Shown here: positions 37,671 to 46,572 of the stretch, in pieces
Layout of the letters: each line of letters starts with the position of its first letter
Position numbering within the stretch: position 1 is the stretch's first letter
DNA from: Halobacteriales archaeon QH_7_65_31
GTDB lineage: Archaea > Halobacteriota > Halobacteria > Halobacteriales > Haloarculaceae
Direction of reading: 5' to 3'
Assembly (NCBI GenBank): GCA_003021785.1
Contig: PXQU01000004.1
Location: 1-64,000, forward strand
Length of the DNA stretch: 64,000 nt
Made by a program: the position numbers and the translations under genes
Notes under the pieces: model-generated
Told to the model about the DNA's origin: nothing
The model's database searches: none
The model's input: only the letters and a program-made list of their open reading frames with translations

Positions 37671-38606
37671 TCAGACGTAGCTGAACCACTCGTCGTGGTC
37701 GTCGCTCTCCCGCTCGACGAGATCGAAGAAGGCCGTCTGTAGCTCCTCGGTGACTGGGCCGCGGGTCCCCTCGCCGATAGTGACGTTGTCGACCTGCTTG
37801 ATCGGCGTCACCTCGGCGGCGGAGCCGGTGAAGAACAGCTCGTCGGCGGTGTGAAGCTCTCCACGCGAGATGGAGACGGTGTCGTGGACCTCGTAGCCGC
37901 GCTCCTCGGCCAGTGTGATGACCGTGTCGCGGGTGATCCCGTCGAGGATGGACTCACTGAGTCCAGGCGTGAACAGCTCCCCGTCACGCACCATGAAGAT
38001 GTTCTCGCCCGGTCCCTCGGCGACGTTCCCCTCCTTGTTGAGGACGATCGCCTCGGCGTAGCCGTTGCGCCGCGCCTCCTCGCCCGCGAGCAGGCTGTTG
38101 ACGTACAGCCCCGTCGTCTTGGCGTTGGTCGGAATCTGACTGGAGGCGTGTTTCCGCCACGAGGAGACCATCACGTCGATCCCGTTCCGGAGCGCCTCCT
38201 CGCCGAGATACGCGCCCCACTCCCACGCCGCGATCGCGACGTCAGTGGGACAGTCTCCGGGCGAGACACCGAGGCTGTCGTAGCCGAGGAAGGCGATCGG
38301 ACGGATGTACGCGGAGTCGAGCTCGTTCCGATCGAGCAGTTCGAGCGTCGCCCGCGTGATCTCTTCCGGATCGTGCTCGATCTCCATGTCGTACGGCTTC
38401 GTGCTCTCGTAAAACCGGTCGAGATGCTCGTCCCAGCGGAACAGCGCCGTCCCCTGCTGGGTGTCGTAGGCGCGGACTCCCTCGAAGACGCCCGTGCCGT
38501 AGTGGAGTCCGTGTGAGAGAACGTGTGTGGTCGCGTCCTGCCACTCGACGAACTCGCCGTTCTGCCAGATCACGCCGTCGTCTTCCATCGCTTCGAACGC
38601 TGACAT
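37671..38606 (-). CDS. ilvE: Branched-chain amino acid aminotransferase
   Basis: The protein has 311 aa and is a class IV PLP aminotransferase. Visible blocks are HYGTGVFEGVRAYDT, then AKTTGLYVNSLLAGEEARRNG with the PLP lysine, and EGPGENIFMVRDGEL followed by GITRDTVITLAEERGYEV. A TTAAATT box (minus strand GGAATTTAAG) lies about 28 nt upstream of the ATG at 38606. It catalyses the last step of Val, Leu and Ile synthesis. Confidence 0.95.
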   Translation of the reverse strand: MSAFEAMEDDGVIWQNGEFVEWQDATTHVLSHGLHYGTGVFEGVRAYDTQQGTALFRWDEHLDRFYESTKPYDMEIEHDPEEITRATLELLDRNELDSAYIRPIAFLGYDSLGVSPGDCPTDVAIAAWEWGAYLGEEALRNGIDVMVSSWRKHASSQIPTNAKTTGLYVNSLLAGEEARRNGYAEAIVLNKEGNVAEGPGENIFMVRDGELFTPGLSESILDGITRDTVITLAEERGYEVHDTVSISRGELHTADELFFTGSAAEVTPIKQVDNVTIGEGTRGPVTEELQTAFFDLVERESDDHDEWFSYV

Positions 38607-38650
38607 ACCGGACGGTCGACCGCTCGCAACTTAAATTCCGCAGAAACTGC

Positions 38651-39310
38651 CTACGCGAGCCGCGCGACCAGCTCGCTCCCCTCGACGTAGACGAGACCGT
38701 TGCGGTCGGCGTACGCGCGGGCGTCGGTCGGCGAGAGCGCACCGCCCGTCTCGTCGTCTAACATCTCACAGACGACCGTCGCTGCCGGCTGATCGGCCGC
38801 GATGGCGACGGCGACCGCGAGCTCGGTGTGGCCCTGTCGGTCGCCGAGTAGCTCCGGAGCCGCCCGGAGCAGATGCACGTGGCCGGGCGCGCGGAACTCG
38901 GCGGCGAACTCCGTCGTGTCGGGCGCACGGGCGGCCTCGCCGAGCCGCGAGATGGTCAGCGCGCGGTCGGCGTCCGTGATCCCCGTGAACGTCTCGCGGT
39001 GGTTGACCGTCAGCGAGAACGACGACCGCTCGTCGTACGTCAGCTCGTGGTCGGTCGCCGCGGGGTGATCGACGGTGTCCTGTGCGAACGGGAGCGACCA
39101 CGACGCTGCGATCTGATCGGAGAGTGCGACGCAGATGAGTCCGCCGGCGTCGTTGCGGAGCCGCGCGACCGCGTCCGTATCGACTGCGTGTGCCGGGTAG
39201 ACGAGGTCGGTCTCCCCCTCGCGGTCGGCCGCATCGTGGACGAGAATCGGTTCACCGCGCCGGAAGGCCGCGACCGCAGCATCGACGACCGTGCTACTCT
39301 GCTGTGACAC
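38651..39310 (-). CDS. ribB: 3,4-dihydroxy-2-butanone 4-phosphate synthase
   Basis: The protein has 219 aa. RibB motifs are [27 protein letters not shown] and GHVHLLRA, followed by [12 protein letters not shown] and VVCEMLDDE. It makes the four-carbon precursor of riboflavin from ribulose 5-phosphate. Its start overlaps the stop of the riboflavin kinase/regulator gene by 17 nt, so the two are co-expressed. Confidence 0.95.
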   Translation of the reverse strand: MSQQSSTVVDAAVAAFRRGEPILVHDAADREGETDLVYPAHAVDTDAVARLRNDAGGLICVALSDQIAASWSLPFAQDTVDHPAATDHELTYDERSSFSLTVNHRETFTGITDADRALTISRLGEAARAPDTTEFAAEFRAPGHVHLLRAAPELLGDRQGHTELAVAVAIAADQPAATVVCEMLDDETGGALSPTDARAYADRNGLVYVEGSELVARLA

Positions 39311-40007
39311 GAACCGTCACCTCCTGTTCGTCGGTGAGCGCCAGCTCGTCACGGAGCTTGACCGGGGCGATGATCTCCAGCTTGTCGGCGTCGTGATGGG
39401 TGCGTTCGGGGGCGATGACGTGGGTCGGCTCGAACGGCTCGGGATCGCCCTGTTCTCCCTGTGTCTCGACCGTCGCCGGCCAGCAGAACGCCGGCCCGTA
39501 GGTGCGATTCTCCCCCTCCCAGCCGTCGATCCGCACCGGCTCGAAGCCGTCCATCTGACTGCGCGCGGCGACGGAGTCGTCGTCCAGCGCCACGTTGAGC
39601 GTGCCGAGAAACGGCTCGTAGCCGAGCTTCGTCTCGAACTGCTCCATGTAGCCGGGCAGCGAGATGTAGTGGCGACCCTCGCCCATCCCGCTCGTGACGC
39701 GGCCGTCGAACGCGACGATCGACTCCTGCTCGAATATCTGTCGGTACTGCTCGTACTCGCTGCGGAGCACGCGCTCGCCGTCCTCGGTGAGCGCGACGCG
39801 CTGTCCGTCACCGACGATCTCGCGATCGATGAGTCCGACGGATTCGAGCCGCTGGAGTCGTCTGGAGGCGGTCTGGTTTGAGGCGTCCAGTCGGTCGGCG
39901 ACATCGGCACACGTCACCGGCGTCGGCCCGTCGAGACCGCCGGCGAGCGCGAGCTCCTTGAGCGTCGTTCGCTCGTCTGGACCGACCGACGCGATCTGCT
40001 CTTGCAT
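39294..40007 (-). CDS. ribK: Winged-helix regulator fused to CTP-dependent riboflavin kinase (RbkR type)
   Basis: The protein has 237 aa from the ATG at 40007. Residues about 18-85 are a MarR-like winged helix ([21 protein letters not shown], then [12 protein letters not shown]). Residues about 100-235 are the archaeal CTP-dependent riboflavin kinase, with [19 protein letters not shown] and [13 protein letters not shown]. Such fusions (RbkR) both make FMN and repress riboflavin genes. A TATA-like GCTTAAC lies about 27 nt upstream. Confidence 0.93.
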   Translation of the reverse strand: MQEQIASVGPDERTTLKELALAGGLDGPTPVTCADVADRLDASNQTASRRLQRLESVGLIDREIVGDGQRVALTEDGERVLRSEYEQYRQIFEQESIVAFDGRVTSGMGEGRHYISLPGYMEQFETKLGYEPFLGTLNVALDDDSVAARSQMDGFEPVRIDGWEGENRTYGPAFCWPATVETQGEQGDPEPFEPTHVIAPERTHHDADKLEIIAPVKLRDELALTDEQEVTVRVTAE

Positions 40008-40031
40008 ACGACAAACTGGGTGCTTCGCGCT

Positions 40032-40048
40032 GTTAAGCATATCGTTAC
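40032..40048. promoter_or_regulatory. Imperfect palindrome over the ribK-ribB TATA box
   Basis: GTTAAGCATATCGTTAC has matching half-site positions (GTnAnG and CnTnAC) and overlaps the TATA-like element of the riboflavin operon. It is a candidate autoregulatory operator for the winged-helix domain of the kinase. The match is imperfect. Confidence 0.3.
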
Positions 40049-40074
40049 TGGCACGCGTCTCAAAAATGGAATGG

Positions 40075-41028
40075 CTACGCCCAGAACTCGCTGTCTCCTT
40101 TCAGCTTCGGAACCCACGTGTCCTCGTCGCGAGCAAGCAGGGTCACCCGGGAGTCGGCCACCTCACGAAGCGTGTCGTGGTCCGGGAGGAACGAACCCAC
40201 GCGCTCGGTGAACGCCCTCACCTCGTCGTGGCTCGGCATGTGCTCGTGGCCGAGTCGGCTCCGCGAGTGGCCGACGTACATGTACGCCTTCATCTCCAAG
40301 AAGTCGATGTCGGCCCGCTCGCACATGACGGCGTACCACTCCGGGGTGTGCATGTTGAACCCGTCCACGAGCGTCGTCCGGATGACCGTCCGGGTCTCTT
40401 CCTTCTCGGCGAGCACGTCCAGCGTGTTGAGCAGTCGCTCCCAAGCGTCGTCCTCCGTCGCGGCGACCGTCTCGTCGAAGGTGTGACGATCCGCCGCGTC
40501 GACGGAGACGTACAGCTGTGTCGGGTCACACGCCCGGAGCACCTCGGGGCGAGTTCCGTTCGAGACGAGAAACGTCGTGATACCGCGGTCGTGGAACGCC
40601 TCGATGAGTTCGGGGAGATACGGGTACAGCGTCGGCTCGCCGTCGAGCGAGATGGCGACATGGCGCGGCTCCATCGCCTCCTCGAACATCCCGCTCGGGA
40701 CTTGATCGTTCCCGCCGAATCCAGAGAGGAGCGTCCGCTGGAGATCGATAGAAGCGTCCACGACCGCTTCGGGGTCGTCCCATTCCACCTCGTCGAGCTC
40801 GTAGGCGTGGCCAGTGTGGTCGCGCCAGCAGAAGACACACCGCTCGTTGCACTTCACGACGGGCGTCATCTGGATACAGCGGTGCGACTGGATTCCGTAG
40901 AACCTGTTCTTGTAACAGCGGCCCTCGCCGCGGAGCGCGCTGGCGGTCCACCCGCAGGTCTGTGCGGCGGTGTGGTTCCGGCTGTGGTACTCCGGGTCGT
41001 CTACCTGTTTCGGCCCGGAATCGCTCAT
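40075..41028 (-). CDS. taw1: tRNA-Phe 4-demethylwyosine synthase (radical SAM)
   Basis: The protein has 317 aa. The radical SAM cluster is C60-x3-C64-x2-C67 ([10 protein letters not shown]). Three N-terminal cysteines (C25, C38, C51) match the second 4Fe-4S site of Taw1. Other blocks are [20 protein letters not shown] and [12 protein letters not shown]. It makes the tricyclic imG-14 base at tRNA-Phe position 37. A GCTTTAG box lies about 28 nt upstream. It is divergent from argS. Confidence 0.95.
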   Translation of the reverse strand: MSDSGPKQVDDPEYHSRNHTAAQTCGWTASALRGEGRCYKNRFYGIQSHRCIQMTPVVKCNERCVFCWRDHTGHAYELDEVEWDDPEAVVDASIDLQRTLLSGFGGNDQVPSGMFEEAMEPRHVAISLDGEPTLYPYLPELIEAFHDRGITTFLVSNGTRPEVLRACDPTQLYVSVDAADRHTFDETVAATEDDAWERLLNTLDVLAEKEETRTVIRTTLVDGFNMHTPEWYAVMCERADIDFLEMKAYMYVGHSRSRLGHEHMPSHDEVRAFTERVGSFLPDHDTLREVADSRVTLLARDEDTWVPKLKGDSEFWA

Positions 41029-41221
41029 ACTCGTCCGAGCGGCCGCTCCCGTCTAAAGCCGTCGCTCCCGAACGCCGCGGGCAGCGGTCTGGAGATCGAC
41101 GTTCGCGTTCAGCCGCGTCACGCCGTCGAGACCGCCGACGCCGGCATCGAACGGGTAACAGACCGGCTCCTCGCGCCACGCGCTTCGCAAACCCCATTAT
41201 TCCCCACCGGGTACGGCGCGT

Positions 41222-42952
41222 ATGTTCATCGCCTTCCGCGAGGAGGTCACTACCGTCCTCGCAGACGCGCTCGATGACCGCGGCTATCCGAGCGACGACC
41301 TCGGCATCGAACGGCCCCCCGAGGGGTTCGATGCGGTCCTCGCCTCCTCGATCTCGTTCGGTCTCGCCAGCGAGGCCGAGAGACCGCCCCCGCAGGTCGC
41401 CGGCGAGATTGCCGACGCCGTCGACGTGACCGACACCACCTACGTCGACGGCGTCACGACACAAGGTCCGTACGTCAACTTCACGCCGAGCGAGGCCTAC
41501 TTCGAGGACGCGCTCGCCGTCCGCGAGGACGCCGGCGAACTGGCGGCGACGGGCGACGCCGTCGTCGTCGAACACACGAGCGCGAACCCGACCGGTCCCG
41601 TCCACGTCGGGCGGGCGCGCAACCCGATCATCGGGGACGCCGTCGCGAACCTGCTCGAATACGCCGGCAACGACGTCGAGCGCCACTACTACGTCAACGA
41701 CGCCGGTCGCCAGATGGCGCTGTTCACGTGGGCGTACGAGCGGTTCGACGAGACCGAGCTTCCCGACCCGGAGCGCGACCGCACCGAGTACGAGATGGTG
41801 CGCTACTACCGCAGAGGGAGCGAGTTCTTCGAATCGGCCGACGAGCGCGCCGTCGAGACCGCCGAAGCGGAGATCGAGTCCATCCTGCAGGGGCTCGAAG
41901 CCGGCGACGAGGCGACCTACGAGCGCGTCGGCGCGGTGGTCGATGCGGTGCTCGGCGGGATGAAGACGTGTCTCGCCCGCCTGCCGGCGACGTTCGACGA
42001 GTTCGTCAAGGAGACGCGGTTCATGAGAAACGGCGACACGGACGAGGTGATCGATCGCCTGAAACAACTCGACGAGGCCGTCTACGAGGAGGACGCGTGG
42101 CAGCTCGATCTCGACGGGTTCGAGAAGAACCTCGTCTTCCTCCGCTCCGACGACACGTCGCTGTACACGACCCGCGATCTGGCCCACCACGAGTGGAAGT
42201 TCGAGGAGTACGACCGCGCGGTTACCGTGCTCGGCGAGGACCACACGCTTCAGGCGGGACAGCTGCGCGAGACGCTGGAGCTGCTCGGCAACGACACCGA
42301 CCAGCTGGCGTCGGTCATCTACTCGTACGTGGATCTCCCAGACGGCGGGATGAGTACGCGTGCAGGGACGGGGGTCGATCTCGACGATCTGCTCGACGAG
42401 GCGATCGTTCGCGCTCGCGACGAGGTCGAGTCGCGACTCGACGACCGCGACCGCGACGACGACCTCGACGAGGCGGATATCGAGCGCATCGCCCGACAGG
42501 TCGGCATCGGAGCGGTCCGATACGACATCGTGAGCAAACAGCCGACGAAGGCTATCACCTTCGAGTGGGACCGCGCGCTCGACTTCGAGGCACAGTCCGC
42601 GCCGTACGTCCAGTACGTCCACGCGCGGTGTTGCGGGATCTTAGACGGTGTCGACGCCGTCCCGGCGGGGGACGTATCGGCACTCACCGAGCCCGAATCC
42701 CGTGAGCTTCTGCGGGAAATCGCGCGGTTCGAGGGCGTCATCGACGCGGCCGCGACGGAGCTTCGACCCCATCAGGTCGCGACGTACACGCGCGATCTCG
42801 CAGAGGCGTTCAACGCCTTCTATCGTGAGTGTCCGGTGCTCTCTGTAGAGGGTGAACTCCGCGATGCCCGGCTCGCGCTCGTGGCCGCGGCCCGTCACAC
42901 GATGGCGAACGCGCTTGACGTACTGGGGGTCGAAGCGCCGGTGTCGATGTGA
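41222..42952 (+). CDS. argS: Arginyl-tRNA synthetase
   Basis: The protein has 576 aa. The class I HIGH-type motif is HVGRARN (in [18 protein letters not shown]). The N-terminal Arg-tRNA synthetase domain spans residues 1 to about 100, and the C-terminal DALR anticodon domain begins near [14 protein letters not shown] is absent, as is common in ArgRS: the equivalent is GGMSTRAG. The TATA-like CCATTATTCC is about 24 nt upstream, giving a leaderless start. Confidence 0.97.
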   Translation: MFIAFREEVTTVLADALDDRGYPSDDLGIERPPEGFDAVLASSISFGLASEAERPPPQVAGEIADAVDVTDTTYVDGVTTQGPYVNFTPSEAYFEDALAVREDAGELAATGDAVVVEHTSANPTGPVHVGRARNPIIGDAVANLLEYAGNDVERHYYVNDAGRQMALFTWAYERFDETELPDPERDRTEYEMVRYYRRGSEFFESADERAVETAEAEIESILQGLEAGDEATYERVGAVVDAVLGGMKTCLARLPATFDEFVKETRFMRNGDTDEVIDRLKQLDEAVYEEDAWQLDLDGFEKNLVFLRSDDTSLYTTRDLAHHEWKFEEYDRAVTVLGEDHTLQAGQLRETLELLGNDTDQLASVIYSYVDLPDGGMSTRAGTGVDLDDLLDEAIVRARDEVESRLDDRDRDDDLDEADIERIARQVGIGAVRYDIVSKQPTKAITFEWDRALDFEAQSAPYVQYVHARCCGILDGVDAVPAGDVSALTEPESRELLREIARFEGVIDAAATELRPHQVATYTRDLAEAFNAFYRECPVLSVEGELRDARLALVAAARHTMANALDVLGVEAPVSM

Positions 42953-43096
42953 TCACAGCGGCGCAACGACACCGGGAGCGATGAGGCTCCCGCCGGCGAA
43001 CTGGACGGCAGCCGCGCCCAGCCCGAGCGCGAGCAGCAGGAAGATGACGATCCACGAGAGCGGGATGGTCGTATCGACGTCGTCTGGGTCGGGCAT
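42953..43096 (-). CDS. Small single-pass membrane protein
   Basis: The protein has 47 aa: MPDPDDVDTTIPLSWIVIFL, a hydrophobic helix through about residue 31, then FAGGSLIAPGVVAPL. The start has both GGGAGGT just upstream and GTTTAATC 26 nt upstream. It converges with argS (the stops are adjacent) and is divergent from prf1. The function is unknown. Confidence 0.7.
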   Translation of the reverse strand: MPDPDDVDTTIPLSWIVIFLLLALGLGAAAVQFAGGSLIAPGVVAPL

Positions 43097-43156
43097 ACCT
43101 CCCGTGGGGGGACGGGAGGATTAAACCCTCTCGACTCGCCACAAGCGGTCAACAGG

Positions 43157-43164
43157 TACTTACG
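43157..43164 (+). promoter_or_regulatory. TATA-like box of prf1
   Basis: TACTTACG lies about 28 nt upstream of the prf1 ATG at 43187, fitting leaderless transcription. Confidence 0.4.
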
Positions 43165-43186
43165 ACGCATTACCGTAACGCGTGCA

Positions 43187-44440
43187 ATGAGCCAGCAGGA
43201 ACAGGCGCAGTCGGACAAACAGAAGTACGACTTCCGGAGGGTCATCGAGGAGCTACAGGAGTACGAAGGCTCCGGGACACAGCTGGTGAGCATCTACGTC
43301 CCCGAAGACCGGCTCGTCTCGGATGTCGCCGCCCACATCACTCAGGAGCACTCCGAGGCGTCTAACATCAAATCGAAACAGACCCGGACGGCGGTGCAGG
43401 ACGCGCTCACCTCGCTGAAGGACCGGCTCAAGTACTACGACGTGAAGCCCCCCGAGAACGGGATGGTGATGTTCTCGGGAGCGATCAACAGCGGCGGCGG
43501 GCAGACGGATATGCTGACCCGCGTCCTCGAATCGCCGCCCGATCCCGTCGAATCGTTCCGCTATCACTGCGATTCGGCGTTTCTCACCGAGCCGCTCGAA
43601 CATATGCTCGCGGACAAGGGGCTGTTCGGTCTCATCGTCTTGGACCGACGCGAGTCGAACGTCGGTTGGCTGAAAGGGAAACGCGTCGAGCCGGTGAAGT
43701 CGGCCTCCTCGCTCGTCCCCGGTAAGCAGCGCAAAGGCGGCCAGTCCGCACAGCGGTTCGCACGGCTGCGACTCGAAGCGATCGACAACTTCTATCAGGA
43801 GGTCGCGGGGATGGCAGACGATCTGTTCGTCCCGAAACGCCACGAGATCGACGGGATCATCGTCGGCGGCCCCTCACCGACGAAAGACGAGTTCCTCGAC
43901 GGCGACTACCTCCACCACGAGCTGCGAGACAACGTTCTCGGGAAGTTCGACGTCTCCTACACCGACGAGTCCGGGCTGTACGATCTCGTCGACGCCGCGG
44001 AGGACGTTCTCGCCGAGACGGAGGTGATGAAGGACAAAGCGCAGATGAACGAGTTCTTCAAAGAGCTTCACGACGGCGAGAAGGCCACCTACGGCTTCGA
44101 GCAGACCCGTCGGAATCTCATCATGGGCTCCGTCGACCGCCTGCTCATCTCCGAGGATCTCCGCGACGACGTGGTCAGCTACGAGTGTCCCAACGGCCAC
44201 GAGGAACGGGCGGTCATCGATCGCCGGAAGAACACGCCCGACCACGAGTGCAGCGAGTGTGGCGAACTCGTCGAGGGAGACGAGGACAACCGCGAGGACG
44301 CCATCGAACATCTCATCGACATCGCCGAACAGCGCGGCACGGAGACGAAGTTCATCTCGACCGACTTCGAGAAGGGCGAACAGCTGTTGACCGCGTTCGG
44401 CGGGGTCGCCGGAATTTTACGCTACTCCACCGGCGTCTAA
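43187..44440 (+). CDS. prf1: Peptide chain release factor aRF1
   Basis: The protein has 417 aa. The stop-codon-reading domain carries NIKS (residues 60-63). The GGQ hydrolysis motif is KGGQSAQRFARLR (GGQ at 184-186). The C-terminal domain has a zinc-ribbon-like minidomain (CPNGHEERA, then CSECGEL). It releases the peptide at all three stop codons with aIF1A-like or ABCE1 partners. Confidence 0.97.
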   Translation: MSQQEQAQSDKQKYDFRRVIEELQEYEGSGTQLVSIYVPEDRLVSDVAAHITQEHSEASNIKSKQTRTAVQDALTSLKDRLKYYDVKPPENGMVMFSGAINSGGGQTDMLTRVLESPPDPVESFRYHCDSAFLTEPLEHMLADKGLFGLIVLDRRESNVGWLKGKRVEPVKSASSLVPGKQRKGGQSAQRFARLRLEAIDNFYQEVAGMADDLFVPKRHEIDGIIVGGPSPTKDEFLDGDYLHHELRDNVLGKFDVSYTDESGLYDLVDAAEDVLAETEVMKDKAQMNEFFKELHDGEKATYGFEQTRRNLIMGSVDRLLISEDLRDDVVSYECPNGHEERAVIDRRKNTPDHECSECGELVEGDEDNREDAIEHLIDIAEQRGTETKFISTDFEKGEQLLTAFGGVAGILRYSTGV

Positions 44441-44511
44441 ACTCGCGACTCCGACGGTCGTAACACTCAGCGATCAGAAATACTCGCAGTTGATTGCGTT
44501 TCCCTCGTCGC

Positions 44512-44530
44512 TCACGCAGAACGTGCGTGA
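44512..44530. terminator. Perfect 7-bp hairpin between convergent prf1 and lipoprotein genes
   Basis: TCACGCA-GAACG-TGCGTGA lies 3 nt beyond the stop of the minus-strand lipoprotein gene and 71 nt past the prf1 stop. It could act in both directions, although hairpins are not the usual archaeal terminator. Confidence 0.35.
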
Positions 44531-44533
44531 CGC

Positions 44534-45127
44534 CTACGCGTCCGTTTCGGTTGACTGCTCACCGGCCGATGCTTCGGCCGCTGCGGACGCGCTGACGGAG
44601 GCGTCAACCTCGTCGATCTCGACGTCGGTCCCGGACTCGCTCGCGACCGGGAGGAGATTGTAGCCGTCGTTCCCCCGCTCGACGACGTTAATATCGTAGA
44701 CGAAGTCGACCGACGAGCCGCTCTCGACGGTGAAGTTCTGTGTCAGCTGGAGCTTCTCGGACGGGAGCTTCACGTCGGCGGACTCACCGGAGGTGAGCGT
44801 GGCGTCGACCTCGCTCACGTCGAGGAACACCTTCGTGTAGTTACCGCTCTCGATCTCGTACTGATCGACGAGCGACGCGTTGGCTCCCCGTAGCTGCGTC
44901 AGATCCAGCGTCGCGTTCGCCGGCTTCTCGGTCTGGTTCCCCTCCCTGTCGACGAACGTCACCTGCGAGACGGTGACGTTCAGATGCGCGAAGTCGTCGA
45001 TCGCGCTCGGCTGATCGCTCACGTAGAAGTTCGTCGTTCCGGTCTCGCCGCCGCCGGGGACGCCCGACGAACAGCCCGCTAACGCGAGCAGCACGACGAC
45101 TACCACGGTTGCTGTTGTTCGACTCAC
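44534..45127 (-). CDS. DUF4382-type secreted lipoprotein
   Basis: The protein has 197 aa from a GTG at 45127 (MSRTTATVVVVVLLALAGC). An ATG at 45154 would add nine residues, but it lies on the CTTATGAC TATA-like box 27 nt before the GTG, so the GTG gives a leaderless transcript and a standard signal peptide. The lipobox is LAGC. The mature domain (NFYVSDQPSAIDDFAHLNVTVSQV) resembles DUF4382. The C-terminus is an Ala/Ser/Glu-rich tail. The function is unknown. Confidence 0.75.
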   Translation of the reverse strand: MSRTTATVVVVVLLALAGCSSGVPGGGETGTTNFYVSDQPSAIDDFAHLNVTVSQVTFVDREGNQTEKPANATLDLTQLRGANASLVDQYEIESGNYTKVFLDVSEVDATLTSGESADVKLPSEKLQLTQNFTVESGSSVDFVYDINVVERGNDGYNLLPVASESGTDVEIDEVDASVSASAAAEASAGEQSTETDA

Positions 45128-45149
45128 GCGGCTGATCAAGAGAGTGACA

Positions 45150-45157
45150 GTCATAAG
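45150..45157 (-). promoter_or_regulatory. TATA-like box deciding the DUF4382 gene start
   Basis: CTTATGAC on the minus strand overlaps the first available ATG (45154). It sits about 27 nt from the in-frame GTG at 45127, which makes the GTG the better start. Confidence 0.45.
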
Positions 45158-45265
45158 CGGTCGGGCTCGGTTTCAGTCTGTGTATCTACCGACGAGCTGG
45201 CGCGGTCGCGTCGGCCTCGCGACGCGCTTCGACACCCGTTTACCCTCTCCGGCACTGGAACGGGT

Positions 45266-46192
45266 ATGACACTTGTCGTGACCTTCCTCGGAACGAGCGG
45301 GGCCGTTCCGACGGGCCAGCGGAACACGAGCTCGATGTTTCTCCGCCGGGACGGCGACCGCTTTCTGTTCGACTGCGGTGAGGGGACCCAGCGACAGATG
45401 ATGCGGTTCGGTACGGGATTCAGCGTCGATCACATCTTCCTCAGCCACACCCACGGCGACCACGTGCTCGGGCTGCCGGGCCTGTTACAGACGTGGGACT
45501 TCAACGAGCGCGATCGCGCGATCGCCGTCCACACGCCCAACGGCACGCGTCAGCTGGTCCGAAACCTCACGACCGCGACCGGTGCACGCCCCTCCTACCC
45601 CGTGCGGATCCACGAGGTCGGCCCCGGTGACACCGTCCTCGATGCTCCCGACTACGAGGTCCGCGCGTTCGAGACCGACCACCGGGCGAAGTCGGTCGGC
45701 TACGCGCTCGTAGAAGACGACCGCAAGGGGCGATTCGATCGCGACCGCGCGGAGGCGCTCGGCGTCCCCGTCGGCCCGAAGTTCTCGACGCTTCACGCCG
45801 GTGATCCCGTCGAACTCGACGACGGCACGGTCGTTCGACCCGAGGAGGTCGTCGGCGAGCCGCGACCCGGTCGGACCGTCGTCTACACCGGCGACACCCG
45901 CCCGACCGAGGGGACGGTCGACGCCGCGACCGACGCCGACCTCCTCGTCCACGACGCGACCTTCCTCAACGAGCGCCGCGACCGCGCCGGTGAGACGGGT
46001 CACTCGACGGTGGTCGAAGCCGCCGAGATCGCGAACCGTGCGGGCGCGAAACGGCTCGCGCTCACACATATCTCCTCGCGGTACGCTGGCCACGAGCACG
46101 ACCTCGAAGACGAGGGACGGGCTCACTTCGACGGCGAGACGATCCTCCCGGACGACGGCGACAGCGTCGACGTTCCGTACCCCGACGAGTAG
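45266..46192 (+). CDS. rnz: Ribonuclease Z (tRNA 3'-end processing)
   Basis: The protein has 308 aa. The metal motif is HTHGDH (residues 61-66) in HIFLSHTHGDHVLGLPGL. Later ligands are in TGDTRPT and in LTHISSRY. N-terminal FLGTSGAVPTGQRNTSS is the classic RNase Z start. A GTTTACCC box lies about 26 nt upstream. It cuts the 3' trailer from pre-tRNA. Confidence 0.96.
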   Translation: MTLVVTFLGTSGAVPTGQRNTSSMFLRRDGDRFLFDCGEGTQRQMMRFGTGFSVDHIFLSHTHGDHVLGLPGLLQTWDFNERDRAIAVHTPNGTRQLVRNLTTATGARPSYPVRIHEVGPGDTVLDAPDYEVRAFETDHRAKSVGYALVEDDRKGRFDRDRAEALGVPVGPKFSTLHAGDPVELDDGTVVRPEEVVGEPRPGRTVVYTGDTRPTEGTVDAATDADLLVHDATFLNERRDRAGETGHSTVVEAAEIANRAGAKRLALTHISSRYAGHEHDLEDEGRAHFDGETILPDDGDSVDVPYPDE

Positions 46193-46238
46193 CCGCTCCC
46201 GCGTCAGTCATTTTATCCCTCGCTGCGTTCGGTCGGCC

Positions 46239-46571
46239 ATGGACCGCCGCGACACCGTCGAACGCTACTATCGCCACATCGACGCCGACGAGTACGAGCC
46301 GCTGCGTGCGCTGCTCGCCCCCGAGTTCGTCCACGACCGAAGTGATATGCGACTCGACGGTAGAGCCGCCTTCGTCGCGTTCATGCGCGACGAGCGACCG
46401 GACACCGAGACGAGCCACGAGCTGACGACGCTCTACGAGGCGGACACAGCTATCGCCGCGGAGGGGACGCTTCGGCGTGTATCCGGCGAGCCGATGTTCT
46501 CGTTCGTGGATACGTTCCGGTTCGACGGTGACGTGGTTCGCGCCCTGACGACCTACACCCACTCGGGGTGA
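46239..46571 (+). CDS. SnoaL-like (NTF2 fold) protein
   Basis: The protein has 110 aa from the ATG at 46239, 26 nt after TTTTATCC. The pattern TVERYYRHIDADEYEPLRALLAPEFVHDRSDMRL, then VDTFRFDGDVV, is that of the NTF2-like/SnoaL cone fold. The ligand and function are unknown. It converges with serS. Confidence 0.8.
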   Translation: MDRRDTVERYYRHIDADEYEPLRALLAPEFVHDRSDMRLDGRAAFVAFMRDERPDTETSHELTTLYEADTAIAAEGTLRRVSGEPMFSFVDTFRFDGDVVRALTTYTHSG

Positions 46572-46572
46572 G

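Noticed and set aside
41029-41221. Coding-like frame (EIDVRVQPRHAVETADAG) between taw1 and argS
   Set aside because: It has no start or promoter of its own and ends in the argS promoter; it could be an old remnant, but the evidence is too thin.
40526-42622. A 698-codon minus-strand open frame
   Set aside because: It is antisense to argS, which has complete synthetase motifs; long shadow frames are common in this G+C-rich DNA.
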